A stretch of DNA of 64,000 bases from Axinella damicornis (Eukaryota; Porifera; Demospongiae; Axinellida; Axinellidae). Every line of letters starts with the position of its first letter. The stretch's first letter is position 1. The stretch covers positions 7,871,415-7,935,414 of the forward strand of contig OZ007505.1 of NCBI GenBank assembly GCA_963931865.1, written 5' to 3'. The notes beneath the pieces are model-generated. The model was not told the origin of the DNA. It ran no database searches and saw only the letters and a program-made list of their open reading frames with translations. The position numbers and the translations under genes are program-made. Shown piece after piece: positions 38,600-48,561 of the stretch.

Positions 38600-39481
38600 C
38601 TTCCAGATTCCTGGGTGCGGTGCTCATCTACCTTGTTGTGGGCAGCGCCTTCCAGTACTTTGTGAAGAAGGAGCGGGGTGTTCACATCCTGCCAAACTAT
38701 GACTTCTGGAGGGAATTCGTGATGCATGTGCTGGTAAGCCTCTTAGCTCACCTACGTGTAATCAGATCAAGTGGGTGTGGTCAGTAAGTCATGTGACTAC
38801 ATGTGACTGCACTAATCAGAATACCGTGTACTGGGAAACTTTGGCAATGTTTTAATTGGCGATTTGGTGATTCGTAAGTTAACCGTCAATTTAAAATTTC
38901 GCCAATATTAAATGGCAGGCCAGACACGCAAGGCATAGCAATATCACCTTGAATTTCAAGACACAAATCTCGCTGAGAAAAGTCTGCGGACACAGCTTTC
39001 TACTTTATGAGTACGTCATTGCCCTGGGGCTTCTCGATCTTGTGGTGTAATATCGCGCAGTGTGCATAGTTACCTAATACAGTGAAAGCTGGTGTCGAGG
39101 AACAAGATGATTACTAGGTCTGCACTATGTGCTCCTGACTGCATCCATATCACAAAGCTCCTGAGGGATATCACTAGAGATTAGTGTAGATTACTAGGCA
39201 TTACTAGAGACTAGTGTAGATTACTAGGGATTACTAGAGACTAGTGTAGATTACTAGAGATTACTAGAGAGTTTCCAAGGTGTTGAGCAATTCAATTTCC
39301 CAATGTAAATGCTGAGGCCATAAATTAACTTTTAGTTCTCTGTGACCTGATTGGTTGAATTCTAGCTGAAATATGGATTTTATTCCCTTCACAGGAGGGC
39401 TGCCGATTCTTTCTTGATGCCGTTACGTGCTTCATGTTTGAAGGCAAAATTAAGAGTAAGGTTGAGTATGATAAGATCTAG
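27038..39481 (+). CDS. Mannose-6-phosphate-receptor-like type I membrane protein with two MRH repeats
   Basis: Nine exons: 27038-27171, 29808-30046, 33577-33752, 34155-34255, 36638-36843, 37235-37428, 37907-38007, 38607-38733, 39395-39481; phases agree and give 454 residues. A signal peptide (MKPVWACALLCLQLGLTVG) is followed by two homologous cysteine-rich modules. The boundaries show the repeat directly: CGLEGFNLNVLQQATYW opens the first and CQLDDYDLGTLARQAYW the second; each closes with a strand ending SGACY or NGACI. One transmembrane helix lies at about 376-400 (VGWILIALFLGAVLIYLVVG). The cytosolic tail of about 50 residues contains RGVHILPNYDFWREF. MRH receptors carry lysosomal hydrolases from Golgi to endosomes by binding phosphomannose. 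Vertebrate receptors have one or fifteen such domains, so two is unusual. The introns are large and full of repeats. Ligand-binding residues were not aligned, so sugar specificity is open. Confidence 0.88.
27455..27527. repeat. Perfect 36-bp inverted repeat with a one-base centre
   Basis: AAATTGATATTGACAGCCAA continuing to GGGAGCTAAT (27455-27490) is followed after one T by its exact reverse complement (27492-27527). No mismatch was found. It lies in intron 1 of the MRH receptor gene. Confidence 0.97.
29396..29720. repeat. Minisatellite of TTGACTGGTCAACGTTGACTG units
   Basis: About a dozen imperfect copies of a 24-bp unit (GTTGACTGTTGTTGACTGGT then CAAC), each containing the palindromic core GTCAACGTTGAC. 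It lies in intron 1 of the MRH receptor gene, about 90 bp before exon 2. Confidence 0.93.
30704..31040 (+). mobile_element. Palindromic MITE, family A, decayed
   Basis: The left end is CCCATTCCCAGGCC. The interior shows the usual TGACGTCAAGGGTAGAAAGG and CAGAACAGCAAGAAGAGC; the right arm reaches ATACTGCAAGCGACGAAAAT and then loses the family end. It lies in intron 2 of the receptor gene. Confidence 0.8.
31533..31868 (+). repeat. 31-bp tandem repeat, about 11 copies
   Basis: The unit is CTCACCGTAAGGGACCATGC then AGTGCACCAGT. Copies are nearly identical; three carry CTCC in place of CACC and one carries TAATGG. The low divergence suggests recent expansion. It lies in intron 2 of the receptor gene. 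Confidence 0.96.
32884..33339. mobile_element. TIR element TACCGTGATTTGC with a short ORF
   Basis: TACCGTGATTTGCTGTGACC on the left and TACCGTGATTTGCAGTGACC as reverse complement on the right extend, with changes, through a region of about 70 bp (TGACAAACGCGCGTCATTGA against related text). The ends abut TA. Inside, on the plus strand, an open frame from about 33083 begins MQLLKQLGARQAVSVTSSQG and stops at 33292. I do not recognise it; it may be the start of a lost transposase or a captured 5' exon. Confidence 0.75.
33753..34025 (+). repeat. Intronic minisatellite of GTGCCAGGTGGGTAGGTTGA units
   Basis: Five to six diverged copies of a 45-50-bp unit (CTGACCTGTGCCAGGTGGGT, AGGTTGACCCTAGGGTTGGG) begin at the donor of the exon ending 33752. 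The unit includes the exon's last bases (GACCCGTGCCAG followed by GTGGGT), so each copy carries a decoy donor site. Confidence 0.9.
34406..34945. mobile_element. Palindromic element, family C, right end truncated
   Basis: The left end is TAGCCTCATTCCCAGGCC, then GAGAGAAAGCAGCCTGGTAT and ACTGCTTGCGCATGTGCGA. The right side contains the reverse complement of the inner part (GCATGCACAAGCAGTGGATA then CCAGGCC) but not the outermost end. It is related to the element at 51536-52468. It lies in an intron of the receptor gene. Confidence 0.6.
35028..35581 (-). mobile_element. Family D element with internal minisatellite, copy 3
   Basis: It begins TACAAGTAGCTTCGCTCGCT, passes GCCGGACAGCTCTCTGTGCA, holds about ten irregular units of CTGCTGCTCCCCGATTGCGT type, then ends ACGTTAAAATCTTAATGTAT after a CA tract. 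It lies in intron 4 of the receptor gene. Confidence 0.8.
35765..36140 (+). repeat. 40-bp tandem repeat, about nine copies
   Basis: The unit is CTCATGTTCGGCCCTCCGCC then CCACTGCTTGCTCACCCTCC. Most internal copies are identical; the first and last are variants. Because 40 is not a multiple of three, all three plus frames stay open, giving false proline-rich ORFs. It lies in intron 4 of the receptor gene. Confidence 0.97.
36184..36574 (-). mobile_element. Palindromic MITE, family A, reverse orientation
   Basis: It starts TAGCCTCGTTCCCAGGCCCC and ends GGGCCTGGGAACGAGGCTA. The interior is the reverse complement of the copies at 2974 and 24228 (TACGTGTTGTAAGTTACC, CCTTTCTACCCTCGACGTCA). It ends 64 bp before the receptor exon at 36638. 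Confidence 0.88.
37688..37766. repeat. Short palindromic MITE with 9-bp target duplication
   Basis: TAGCCTCGTTCCCAGGCTCC pairs with GGAGCCTGGGAACGAGGCT. CTGCTTTTG precedes it and recurs immediately after it, as a 9-bp duplication. It lies in an intron of the receptor gene. Still smaller relatives lie at 36908-36940, 39697-39740 and 43469-43506. Confidence 0.82.
38820..38912. mobile_element. Truncated TACYGTA-family element
   Basis: TACCGTGTACTGGGAAACTTTGG and a following AATTGGCGATTTGGTGATTC resemble the left arm of the element at 16841-17397, including the later TTCGCCAATATTAAAT. No right end was found. It lies in the last intron of the receptor gene. Confidence 0.6.
39175..39275 (+). repeat. 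Tandem repeat of AGAGACTAGTGTAGATTACTA units
   Basis: Three to four imperfect copies of a 35-40-bp unit with the core GATTACTAGAGACTAGTGTA. It lies in the last intron of the receptor gene. Confidence 0.85.
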
Positions 39482-39931
39482 CTGCCGTTGCCTGGCAGGT
39501 TATAACGAAGTGAACTTGCTTGCTAGAGATGTGGGCATAGCCTGTAATTTTTATACTTTGTTTCGTCATGTAAACTTACAATCTAAGCTTTGGTGATAGC
39601 GTTTATATGCACTTATTACGAGTATGCGATTTTGTTGTAGATGCATCATGATCACCATTGTGTTTGAGTTTTACACCTCATGGTCCCGTCTATACCAGCC
39701 TGGTTCCCAGGCCGTACAATGGGCTGGGAATGAGGCCAGGTCTACACTAGCACATGCAGACCTCGTATACATATACGTACATAATATCACAGCCATGATG
39801 TATATCGACAGACATAATAACCGTTCCCAGAATTTCCATATCAGTGCACTCTTACAAGTAGACACTAGACAGCAAATTCATCACAATATAGGGATAGCAG
39901 AACATCGGAACAAATAAAACAGTTAACTCTC

Positions 39932-42900
39932 CTAATAGACATCGTAAGATTGCATTGTAAAGCTCTCTGGATGCATGATGGCGGTGTACGTGGTGTAGTT
40001 GTTCCTGACAGGCCAGGTGCGGAGAACTGCATAAAGACCGGTTACGCTGGCTGCGTACTCCTGGCCAATGGACTTCATGTATAGGTTGCCATAGAAACGT
40101 CTGTCATCATAGGGGTCTACAGCCTTCCAGTTATCCTGTATAGGACACATCAGCAGAAATACAGTCAAACCTGCACTGCAGTCTATATACCCCATGGGGC
40201 CAGTAATTTTTGTCCACTGTAGGCAGGGGACCACTTTCGCATGCATGACCAACCATAATTGGGAGGATACATTACCTAAGGAGGTGGGGCTGCCTCAGGA
40301 GTGACCATGCAGGATTCGATCACTGCAAGTCATCATAATAAGGTAGGGCTAGCTGCGTCAGCAGTGATCAGATTTCAATCACCACACCATAACTGGAATA
40401 AGGAGGTAGGGCTGCCTCAGGAGTGACCAGGTTTCACTGCACCATGTCAAGGAGGTAGAAGGCAGTGCTACCTACTGTATAGCAGTGACCATGTTTCAAT
40501 CACTACACTATAACCAGAATAAGGATCGAGCTCGAGGTGGGGCTGCCTCAGCCAGACCATGGATGATCACTATACTCCATGATGTGCAACCAGAAGCTGC
40601 TTTTTCCTCCTTATAGCAGCTAGAATCATATGCAAGTCCTGCAGGCCTAGCAGTGCATGTAGTTACCCCATGCACATGCGCGCAGCAGGGGTAGAGTGAT
40701 CGGTTTGTCCGTCTGTCTGTCAGTCTGTCCATGGAGTTTCAGCAATGAATGCCTTGTTGAAGGCTTAGTTCAGCATCAGAATACAAGCGTCAGAATTCAA
40801 GCGTCTACATAACTCACAGACCAGAGATCCACTCGAGAGGCAGAGAAAAGTTGTGTGAAGTAGACAATTATACATGTACAACTTGACCACACCCTGTTTC
40901 TGACATGACTGCAGTATCTCATTCTGAATTCATGCTGTATTAAAATCGGTAGGCGCTAGCGTGCATGCCGTGTTAATAATCGGCAGTTGGCCATAATAAA
41001 AGTAGTGCACGGGGTACGTGCTCTGCTGAGCACCTCTAGTTATGTATAGCCTACGCCACATTTACAACCACAATTAACATTGTGTGGTAGTTGGGTCAAT
41101 GTATAGTAAAACCTAGCCTTGTTGCCAGGCATCAGGGAGACCTAACTAACTTCACTTACATAGTTTGTCTCCAGCAGGTACCAGCTGTTTGGTACACTAC
41201 CAGACACATTCAGTAGCCACAGGTCTGTGAGGAAGTTCCTGTCTCTTGTCAGTACAGCTCCCTCGTTGGGCTGAGAGCCAGCAGCGATGTAGTATACAGG
41301 AGCACTGAGGGGCTCCTTCTGCAGCAGTTGTATGGCCTCATTGTAGGAGGTTGCCGTGGTGAGCACCTGCAAGCAGATAGATCACAATTTCACCTGCAAT
41401 ACATGATCACATATCTCTGCATACTGGTACGGTACTGCTGTAACACTCTATAGCTCATGAGTAGTAAGGACACTGTGTGAGAGAGAGATAGGCAGCTAGC
41501 CTGTGCTGCTAAAGCACACTGGCTTTTTTTAGCTGTCCATTCATGGGTCCAGTGGTCTAGTGATCTCGTAGAGTGATTGAATAGTTTCCAGGTTAGAGTA
41601 TGACGTATTCTTCTCTGCGCAGACTTGTATGTACATGTGGCATAGGTGGCAGAATACGGGGGGCAGGGGCAACTTTCCAGTCAAAATATTATTAGTAAAT
41701 GCGCACTCACCCCCCCCCCCCCCCCCCCAGCAGACATACACACATGAACACACATGTCTGGCAAGATGTGTTGGGCTCCATGCGTGTCTCAGCAGAGCCT
41801 CCAGGGCATTGGCAACAAGGTTCCCACCCAGGTTACGCTCGTTGATGGAGATGGAATAACCTCGTTTGCTCATACCCGTTAAGATTCCCTGCAGTGAGAG
41901 GTCAGAGGTCAGAGTCACAGTAGACAGTAGTCTTAAGTATAGACCTTGCAGTACATGAATGTATCAATATATTTCAATGTGTGTGTGTGTGTGCGTGACG
42001 GAAGTGGGATGTTCGTAGGGTGGGACTAGACTAGTGACGTGCGACCTTCGTACTTCAATTTACTGAACCTTGAACTTCGCGAAGAATGTTCAAGAAATCT
42101 TCCAGAACAGCTGGGGCTACAAATGGACACAATCGAGGAGCAGCAGTTGAAGCAGACACAATCGGGGAGCAGCAGCCGAAGCGGACGCAATCGGGAAGCA
42201 GACGCAATTGGGGAGCAGCAGTTGAAGCGGATCGATGCAATCGGGGAGCAGCAGCTGAAGCAGATGCAATCAGGGAGCAGCAGCTCTGCAGAGCGGCGCC
42301 GGATTACTCACGTAGGCGAACGAGGGGGGAGTAGCTGAGCGAGCTGAGCGAGCGAAGCTACTTGTATACATAATCAGTTCCTATGAGACCACAGCTATAG
42401 CAACATGTATGGTTGCCATGCTATGAACTAGCCAAACTACCCAGTGGACCTGTTTACCAGTACACTCCACAGTGCAGGTGTAAACCCCTTGGGCTGCACC
42501 CTCGGAACTACATCGTGTATTAACACGTCAAGGGGGTGGTTTAACGCATACCACACTCTTGTTACTTTACAGAAAAATCTAACCAGAACTATACTAGGAG
42601 TGTGTAACAAACTACTAACTGCAGTGTCTGGGTCCTCAACAACCAGTCTCTTCGGCCAAAGACTGTTCGTACTGTGAACTAAAAATTAGTTAGCAGTCTT
42701 TGTCTGCACAAACTTCATCAACATACAATGCGATGTTTCGATCCCGAGGGATCTTCGTCAGGCAAGTATAGCAAAGTGCAAGTCTGCTGTTAGTATATTG
42801 TCCAACTCACCACGAATCCAGCAGTGACATCCGCAGTGAAGATGACTTCTCCATTCTTCAGAAAGTCAGCCTGTGTGTACACAGGAAACTCACAATTACT

Positions 42901-44685
42901 CATAGCACTACCATGGTGATGGTGATGAGAAGGGCTTCCAATGTCAGAATTAGCAGTGTACAATCCCTCTCCCTGGTCACAATAGTTGCAAACTAGTAGC
43001 TAGCAGTAATGGTGTATGAACTTTTAAGCAGGTAGTCCTTTTCGGCCAAGGCTGGTCTACTGAGGGAGTCCTGCGAGGCTGATCTACATACCATGAGTCA
43101 AGCAAACATCATACTCTACCTGAACAGTGAGGTTCCTGATGTTGTCTGGAAGGTTCCAGTCCAGGTTTCTCCCATGGTACACACTGCCATGCATGTCCTG
43201 AGCCACTATTGAAGTGCATGCCATTCCAGGCGGTAGGTGCAGACCCGTGACATTCGTGGTGTTTGGGTGTCCCCCTCCTAACTGCAATCAAACCATGTAC
43301 GCATGTAGTTACACATTTCACATACCAGTACATGATTGTATACTTGGTGGATAAAATTTAGCTAGCCTGTAACTTCTGTCAACCCAAGATTTGAGTCTGT
43401 CCAACGGTCTATTTATCTACAACAAACACAGTTACAGCGGCTACTAACGAGTGCCAGTACCAGTATACCCTAGCCTCATTCCCACGTGGCCTGGGAACGA
43501 GGCTACAGTACACCCCAAACCACCATCTTGGAGCTGGTACAATATTCTGCTATCCATCATGGTCAGATTGTACACAGCTGGCCCTAAAAGCTATCTTATA
43601 GCGCTAGTATGCTGTTTCATCACCAGTATTGTGTAATTATGAAATGTTAATTTGGTACCCTTCTCAGTTCATATTCAAAATTGAGGGCCACAATTATCCC
43701 CAGGTCGATCTGCCAGTAGTCAGCCACAGCCCTCATCTCCTGTCCCAACTCTCCCAGAAAACCATCCAAGTCAGCCATAAGTGTTTCCAGAAGCTCTCGA
43801 ACTATTTTGGGAGCCTGTAGTGCGGGGGGATTATGTCATTAAGTCATGTAGTGATCTGAGCTTCCCATGATAAAAATTACGACGTGGATATTGGTCCGGC
43901 AGGAAGTACATACTTTAGGTATAGGTACCGGAAACGCGCGCGCATCTAGAACCGGCCCTGGCCCTAATACACCCTACCATTGCCCTACTTCCTGCCGGAC
44001 CAATATCCACTTCGTAAAAATTAAGACACAAGTTATAACTGCTCAACAAAGAATGAAAGGTTTTAGCAGGGTTGTAACAGGCCAGAGTGGAGAAGCGGAG
44101 AACAGCGTAACTTGAATGGAAGCTGTTCTAGTGGAATTTCTAAGTAGGTCTTTGTACATGTACCGGTTGTACCAAACTCCAGTCCTGATAGTCTCGCGGG
44201 GCAGACTCTCGGTGTGATGAGAGGCTGGCTCGCGAAAATACCATCATGGAGTATGGTACTGAGACTAAACAAGTTCACCGCATCGTACTACACTAACTTC
44301 AGTGTGAGGTCTGTGGCCCTGAATGTAATGGTCCTCGGCAAGTTTTAAACTGTTCCTTATATTGGCCCTGCCTGCTTAGCCAGACTAACAATTAGTTCAA
44401 TTCAGCATGTGTTGTCAACAAGAGGCAAACGTTAGAGGGATGCAATCCTCGTCCTGCCAAGAAGCATACAGTACATGCAGAAAATACCTGGTGATCGAAG
44501 TACTCGACGATTGCTGGGACGGAAGTCTTGTAGGCAGCCAGAATCTCCACCCATCTCTCATCTGGCGGCTTATCCAGGTCAACGATGAACTTTCTCATGG
44601 GAATAGCACCCCTGTAGCCCTCGGCAGCCAGCAAAGAACCGCCAATGAGCGAGAGGAGAAACGACAAAGACAGCTGGGCAGCCAT
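39932..44685 (-). CDS. Acid ceramidase / N-acylethanolamine acid amidase family lysosomal hydrolase
   Basis: Seven exons in transcript order: 44685-44488, 43814-43659, 43281-43120, 42870-42811, 41888-41754, 41366-41160, 40135-39932. All joins are phase 0 and give 373 residues, the size of ASAH1 (395) or NAAA (359). A signal peptide (MAAQLSLSFLLSLIGGSLLA) is followed by the alpha-subunit motif KFIVDLDKPPDERW. The nucleophile is Cys140 in GMACTSIVAQD, the point of autocatalytic cleavage into two subunits in this Ntn-hydrolase family. Other conserved pieces are YHGRNLDWN, SISINERN, LTRDRNF, LLETNY and DDRR. It should hydrolyse an N-acyl amide lipid (ceramide or N-acylethanolamine) in lysosomes. 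I cannot decide between the two substrates by eye. It is convergent with the MRH receptor gene, whose stop codon is 450 bp away. Confidence 0.93.
40265..40560 (-). repeat. Degenerate 60-80-bp tandem repeat
   Basis: Five diverged copies share AAGGAGGTAGGGCTGCCTCA, GAGTGACCATGTTTCAATCA and CACTATAACCAGAATAAGGA. It lies in the last intron of the amidase gene. The rest of this 1-kb intron shows nothing recognisable. Confidence 0.75.
41965..42366 (+). mobile_element. Family D element with internal minisatellite, copy 4
   Basis: It starts after a TG tract with GACGGAAGTGGGATGTTCGT, contains about six AATCGGGGAGCAGCAG units and ends GCCGGATTACTCACGTAGGC, then GTAGCTGAGCGAGCTGAGCG and GAAGCTACTTGTA. 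It lies in an intron of the amidase gene. Confidence 0.8.
43877..44020. repeat. Palindromic element GTGGATATTGGTCCGGCAGG
   Basis: ACGTGGATATTGGTCCGGCA followed by GGAAGTA pairs with TACTTCCTGCCGGACCAATATCCAC on the right. A single further copy of the right arm lies at 44769-44817, just upstream of the amidase start codon. It lies in intron 1 of the amidase gene. Confidence 0.85.
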
Positions 44686-45454
44686 ATTGTTGCAGGTGGG
44701 AAGGGCTAGCGGCTAAGCTAGCATGCAACAGCCAAAATTGAGCTGGAGCCACGCCCCCAGTGCGTGCAATATTATTACGAAGTAGTTGTTGGTCCGGCAG
44801 GAAGTAGGGCAATGGCATTATTGGAAACAAACTGTACATCATCGAAACATTAGCTACTCTACTTTGCAATAATAGCTACTACTATTAGCAATATTTTGGC
44901 ACTACTAGCACCATATTGTAGCTAATGAAGTCCCTACTGATGACATTCCTGGGGGGTCTTGAAGCTGTCGTCTCCCTCCGCCACCTTCCCTCTACCCGGG
45001 AGTTCACCTCTGAGGGATACCACCCGAAGAAATCGCTAACTTATGATGGTAATTAGTTAGTGGCCACTCACTACAGTACTTTCACACATTAGGTACAGGT
45101 ATAACCAACGGTACACTGAGTTCTGCAGTACCCTCTGCTTACAACCGCGGATTTGTTAGCCGCTGCATTCTGATTGGTCAACGTAAGCTTAATTATTTTG
45201 GCGGGAATTTTAAACTTCTATTGATGGACCCCTTCGGCGTCATCAGTTTTCTCATTTCTGTTGAATAGGGCTAAGCGCGACAGGAAATGGAGCCCATACT
45301 CTGTATTTCCTGCCGCGCCAGTAGCAAGCCATTGTGCGCCGATCTGTCCTCACGACGTCATTCTCCACCAAGTCCGTACTCTTCTACAAATTCACCCATG
45401 TGAACCAAATCCATGAAACATGATTGACTTCACAGGCTCATAGTTCCACAACGG

Positions 45455-47522
45455 ATGGGGTTGTCACAATACCTTCACTTTACCTTCCTCATTACTTTAG
45501 TCATCACACTGGGTATGTGTATAGGCGTATACAGCTGCAGTGAGCTACTGGCAAGGGGGCTGACAGAACTGGAATTTGGTAATTTGATGGTGTTGATGCA
45601 CGTAGAGGGACTCACCATAGCTGCCGAGTTGAGGGCATTTGTCTTCCCATTGGTCACTTTACTTCCCTGCAGGTGGGTTGTCTGAGTAGGTAAATGGTAA
45701 TCTGTAGAACTTGGAGAGGCAGCAAAGAGAAAAGGACCTCCCTATTCCAACCCCTTCCTTTTCTCTTTGTGTTTGTGGTGTGTGTGCATGGCACCAAGTG
45801 CTGTGATAGTCCAGGGGTAGGTAGTGTATGCGCCCTGGTGGCAGTATGAAAGATCGAGTGTTGAGAAACGAGAAGAGAGTGTGTGCATTTCATGTGGTGC
45901 TGGCAATGTGGAGGGTAGCTACATACATACATGTGTGTGTGTGTGTGGTGTGATGGGTATTTGCATGCAAATGTGAGTAGCTACATCACTGCACGTGCTG
46001 CAGCATAAGTCGTACCAACTTAGAATATCTCATTCAACAAACAGCCTATGCAATGGGATTGGTACATGGGAGAGCACAGACTGTGAGAGGGGGAGCATGG
46101 CAACCCAATGTGAGTTATCAATGTGAAAAATGGACAACGGTTTATAGGGGAGGTTGTCTAAGCCAGTATTTTGTAGAGTGACTGCAATGACGTTGCCACA
46201 GCTGAGAAAGTGCCTGTACGTGTGTGGGGGTCTCGAAGGCCCGAAATCTTTGAGCAAGGTGATGGACGTCTCTGGTATTGGCAAGTTCGAGTTGTGAGTG
46301 TGTGTTGCCTTCGGTGGTGTAGAAAGTGTTAATTAAACGTGAAAATTGGCCTGCAGAAAAGAAGATTGAGAGCAAATATATGGTGATCACTTCCCCATGC
46401 ACCAAGGGTTACTGCCTCTCTGAGGTCCGGCCTGGGTATACATCCTGAGTATATTGGCTCTAGAGGGCTCTTGCCTGTATGAACCATCCAGGGCTTCTAT
46501 GATGATAGATCTGTGCTTGACCAGGGCATACACACAGAGTAGTCGGATCACTGCATGCAGAATTTGGGAAGAGGTTAGTGTGAGAGACAGGGCATTGTAC
46601 AGACAGTTGCCATCTCCTAGAGTGACCACAATCTCAAGCAGGAGAGGGTGGCATAGTTGTGATGCTCTGGTTTCCTCAGACAAGCCTGGGCGTGTTGTTG
46701 CAAACTGTATGGGCAGGTTATTGATGGTGTCAACTATCCTCTCAGGAGTTGGCGCAAGCCTTGAGACTACAGAAGTATAATCTGACTTATGGGTAGCACT
46801 GACAGCTCACGTAGTAGAGAATGGGGAGACAGGCCTAGGGCTGTAGTAATGGCCTGTTGTAGAACCCTAACCCCATTCAAGCAGAGGATCAAGGGCTACT
46901 GGGCTGAATGGATGCAGTCACCACGAGCGAAGACGCCAATGGGCAACCTAAAGCAGCCAACACATCAAGACGTAATTGACTGGGTGTCTCAAGAGCTTGG
47001 ACTTCCCTTCGTGTGGACACCTGCAAAAAGGCGTTCTTGGTGTGTGGCATTCCACTTGGTGTGTGGCATTCCACTTGGTGTCCGATGAGTCGATGACCCG
47101 CCTCCGGTTGGTGACGCCAGTTGAGGATGGAGTTGATCAAGAAAGTGATGCTGAAGATCCAGAAAGCGATGCATTATTTTGGCGTTTAATACATACTCTA
47201 TGGTACAATGGAATACGGAAACTTTGCAAACCCCCAAGGACAAATTATTGCTCGTCAATGGGGGTGTATTTAATGGAATAGGCTATCCCATTAGAGCAAC
47301 CTCCCCCAGATAATTTGGTTTCCAAAATGTGCCAATATTTGGCACACAATACAACAACACGATCATACCTTGCCTATTGGGTGTTTGTCCCCTCAGCTGC
47401 TGTTCGTTGGTGCATCTGATGGTGTGGTGATCCACTGTGAAGGATCAGTGGCAATGGATCACAAGTGTGGAGAGAATGAGATGACCACAAACACAGAAAC
47501 CCTGGGCAGGAGAGCAGAGTAG
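45455..47522 (+). other. Two doubtful exons of an unrecognised plus-strand gene
   Basis: The first block (45455-45672) is open from an ATG (MGLSQYLHFTFLITLVITLG) and ends at a good donor (CTGCAG then GTGGGT). The second (47397-47522) follows a pyrimidine-rich acceptor and is open for 41 codons (LLFVGASDGVVIHCEGSV) to a TAG. The phases do not match directly (2 against 0), so they are not a proven pair. An OTU-domain relic lies between them on the other strand. I do not recognise either piece. Confidence 0.2.
46025..46800 (-). pseudogene. Relic of an OTU-domain cysteine protease gene
   Basis: The minus strand reads LLLEIVVTLGDGNCLYNALS, the OTU catalytic motif (Asp and Cys of GDGNC), then LLCVYALVKHRSIIIEAL. 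After a frame change it continues NTRDVHHLAQRF and THVQALSQLWQRH, then another change gives PLSIFHIDNSHWVAMLP, where the catalytic His (NSHW) is expected. Upstream, SRLAPTPERIVDTINNLP is also open. OTU proteins are deubiquitinases, and transposon-borne OTU domains are known. At least two frame breaks make this copy non-functional unless introns explain them. Confidence 0.55.
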
Positions 47523-47748
47523 CTTAGAAAGGTACACACTGACACGTCCAGTCAGTATTTGATCGTCAGTATTTGATCGTTATTAGTGATGATACTAGTG
47601 CACTTGTATGAGTGATTCAGACCTTTGTGTGCATGACCATAGCCTTAACCACAGAGTGGTTACCCTGGTAGCATATAAGCTGGAGAGTTAGAAGTTTACT
47701 TTGGGGTTCATAGCTAATTGCATAAGGCAACTTGAGAGGCAGATTATC

Positions 47749-47862
47749 TAGCCTTGTTCCCAGGCCTTCTTAAACCAGCGTTTGTCGTTTGCAGTACCCC
47801 GTGTGTTAGTACTGCAAGCGACAAACGCTGGGGTGAGAAGGCCTGCATGGGAACGAGGCTAC
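47749..47862. repeat. Short palindromic MITE with 10-bp target duplication
   Basis: TAGCCTTGTTCCCAGGCCTT, then GTTTGTCGTTTGCAGTAC, pairs with GTACTGCAAGCGACAAACGC and GGGAACGAGGCTA. CAGATTATCT precedes the element and recurs directly after it. It belongs to the same family as 6381-6745 without the middle. Confidence 0.85.
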
Positions 47863-48015
47863 AGATTATCTACAAGATTTACAACCATAATCATACAGAT
47901 CTTAACCACTATAAACATCTGTGAGGGACCTGGTACCTGCTGTCAGAAAATCAATGAAAACAAGTATTAGCTTACAAGTGCAGCAGTTCTATAGGCGCAA
48001 ATAATGTGTACATAC

Positions 48016-48268
48016 CTAATAGCTACAGTGTAGTAACTACATGTCAGGTTTGTTGTCAGACAACACACTTTATTGTCATCTTGTAAAAGTCATGTTCAGC
48101 CATGGAATACTGTGAATTGTAGAAACATACTGCAATCCTATTGGTGACTGTAGTGCTATTGGGTGGAAGTATTGCATGACTTCTACAAGCCGACAACAAT
48201 AAAGTGTGTTGTCTGACAACAAACTTGACATGTGGACATGTAATTACCACACTGTAGCTAGCTATTAG
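48016..48268. repeat. Palindromic element with TTTGTTGTCAGACAACACAC arms
   Basis: The left arm CCTAATAGCTACAGTGTAG, then ATGTCAGGTTTGTTGTCAGA, pairs with the right arm TCTGACAACAAACTTGACAT, then CACTGTAGCTAGCTATTAGG. Inner arms pair around CACTTTATTGT. Total arm length is about 65 bp. Confidence 0.82.
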
Positions 48269-48370
48269 GTATACGTATGTATATGTACACAGTATTTACA
48301 CAATTATTGCTGCATAGATAGCTACTATAATTATTATGTATTGATTGCTAAAGTTCTGAATAATTCAAGT

Positions 48371-48488
48371 ATTGCACGCTTCTGTGTTGGATATCAGATT
48401 TATTACTACCCTTGGAATGCAATATTCCACTCGGCCTTTGGCCTCGTGGAATATTGCATTCCTCAGGTAGTAATAAATCTTGATATTA
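48371..48488. repeat. Hairpin element, copy 1, right end truncated
   Basis: GCACGCTTCTGTGTTGGATA then TTTATTACTACC...GGAATGCAATATTCCA pairs with TGGAATATTGCATTCC...GGTAGTAATAAATC around GGCCTTTGGCC. The outer GCACGCTTCTGTG part is missing on the right. The complete copy is at 49167-49311, and a family D element lies between the two. Confidence 0.85.
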
Positions 48489-48561
48489 GTCCATGGGAAT
48501 AAGCACTACAGTGACCAATAGGATTGCAGTATGATTCTGCAGAATATAATAATAAAACAAT

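Noticed and set aside
42720..42780. Possible Penelope-like retroelement terminus (GCGATGTTTCGATCCCGAGG then GATCTTCGTCAGGC)
   Set aside because: The motif is suggestive of such ends, but no reverse transcriptase or second end is nearby, so I do not annotate it.
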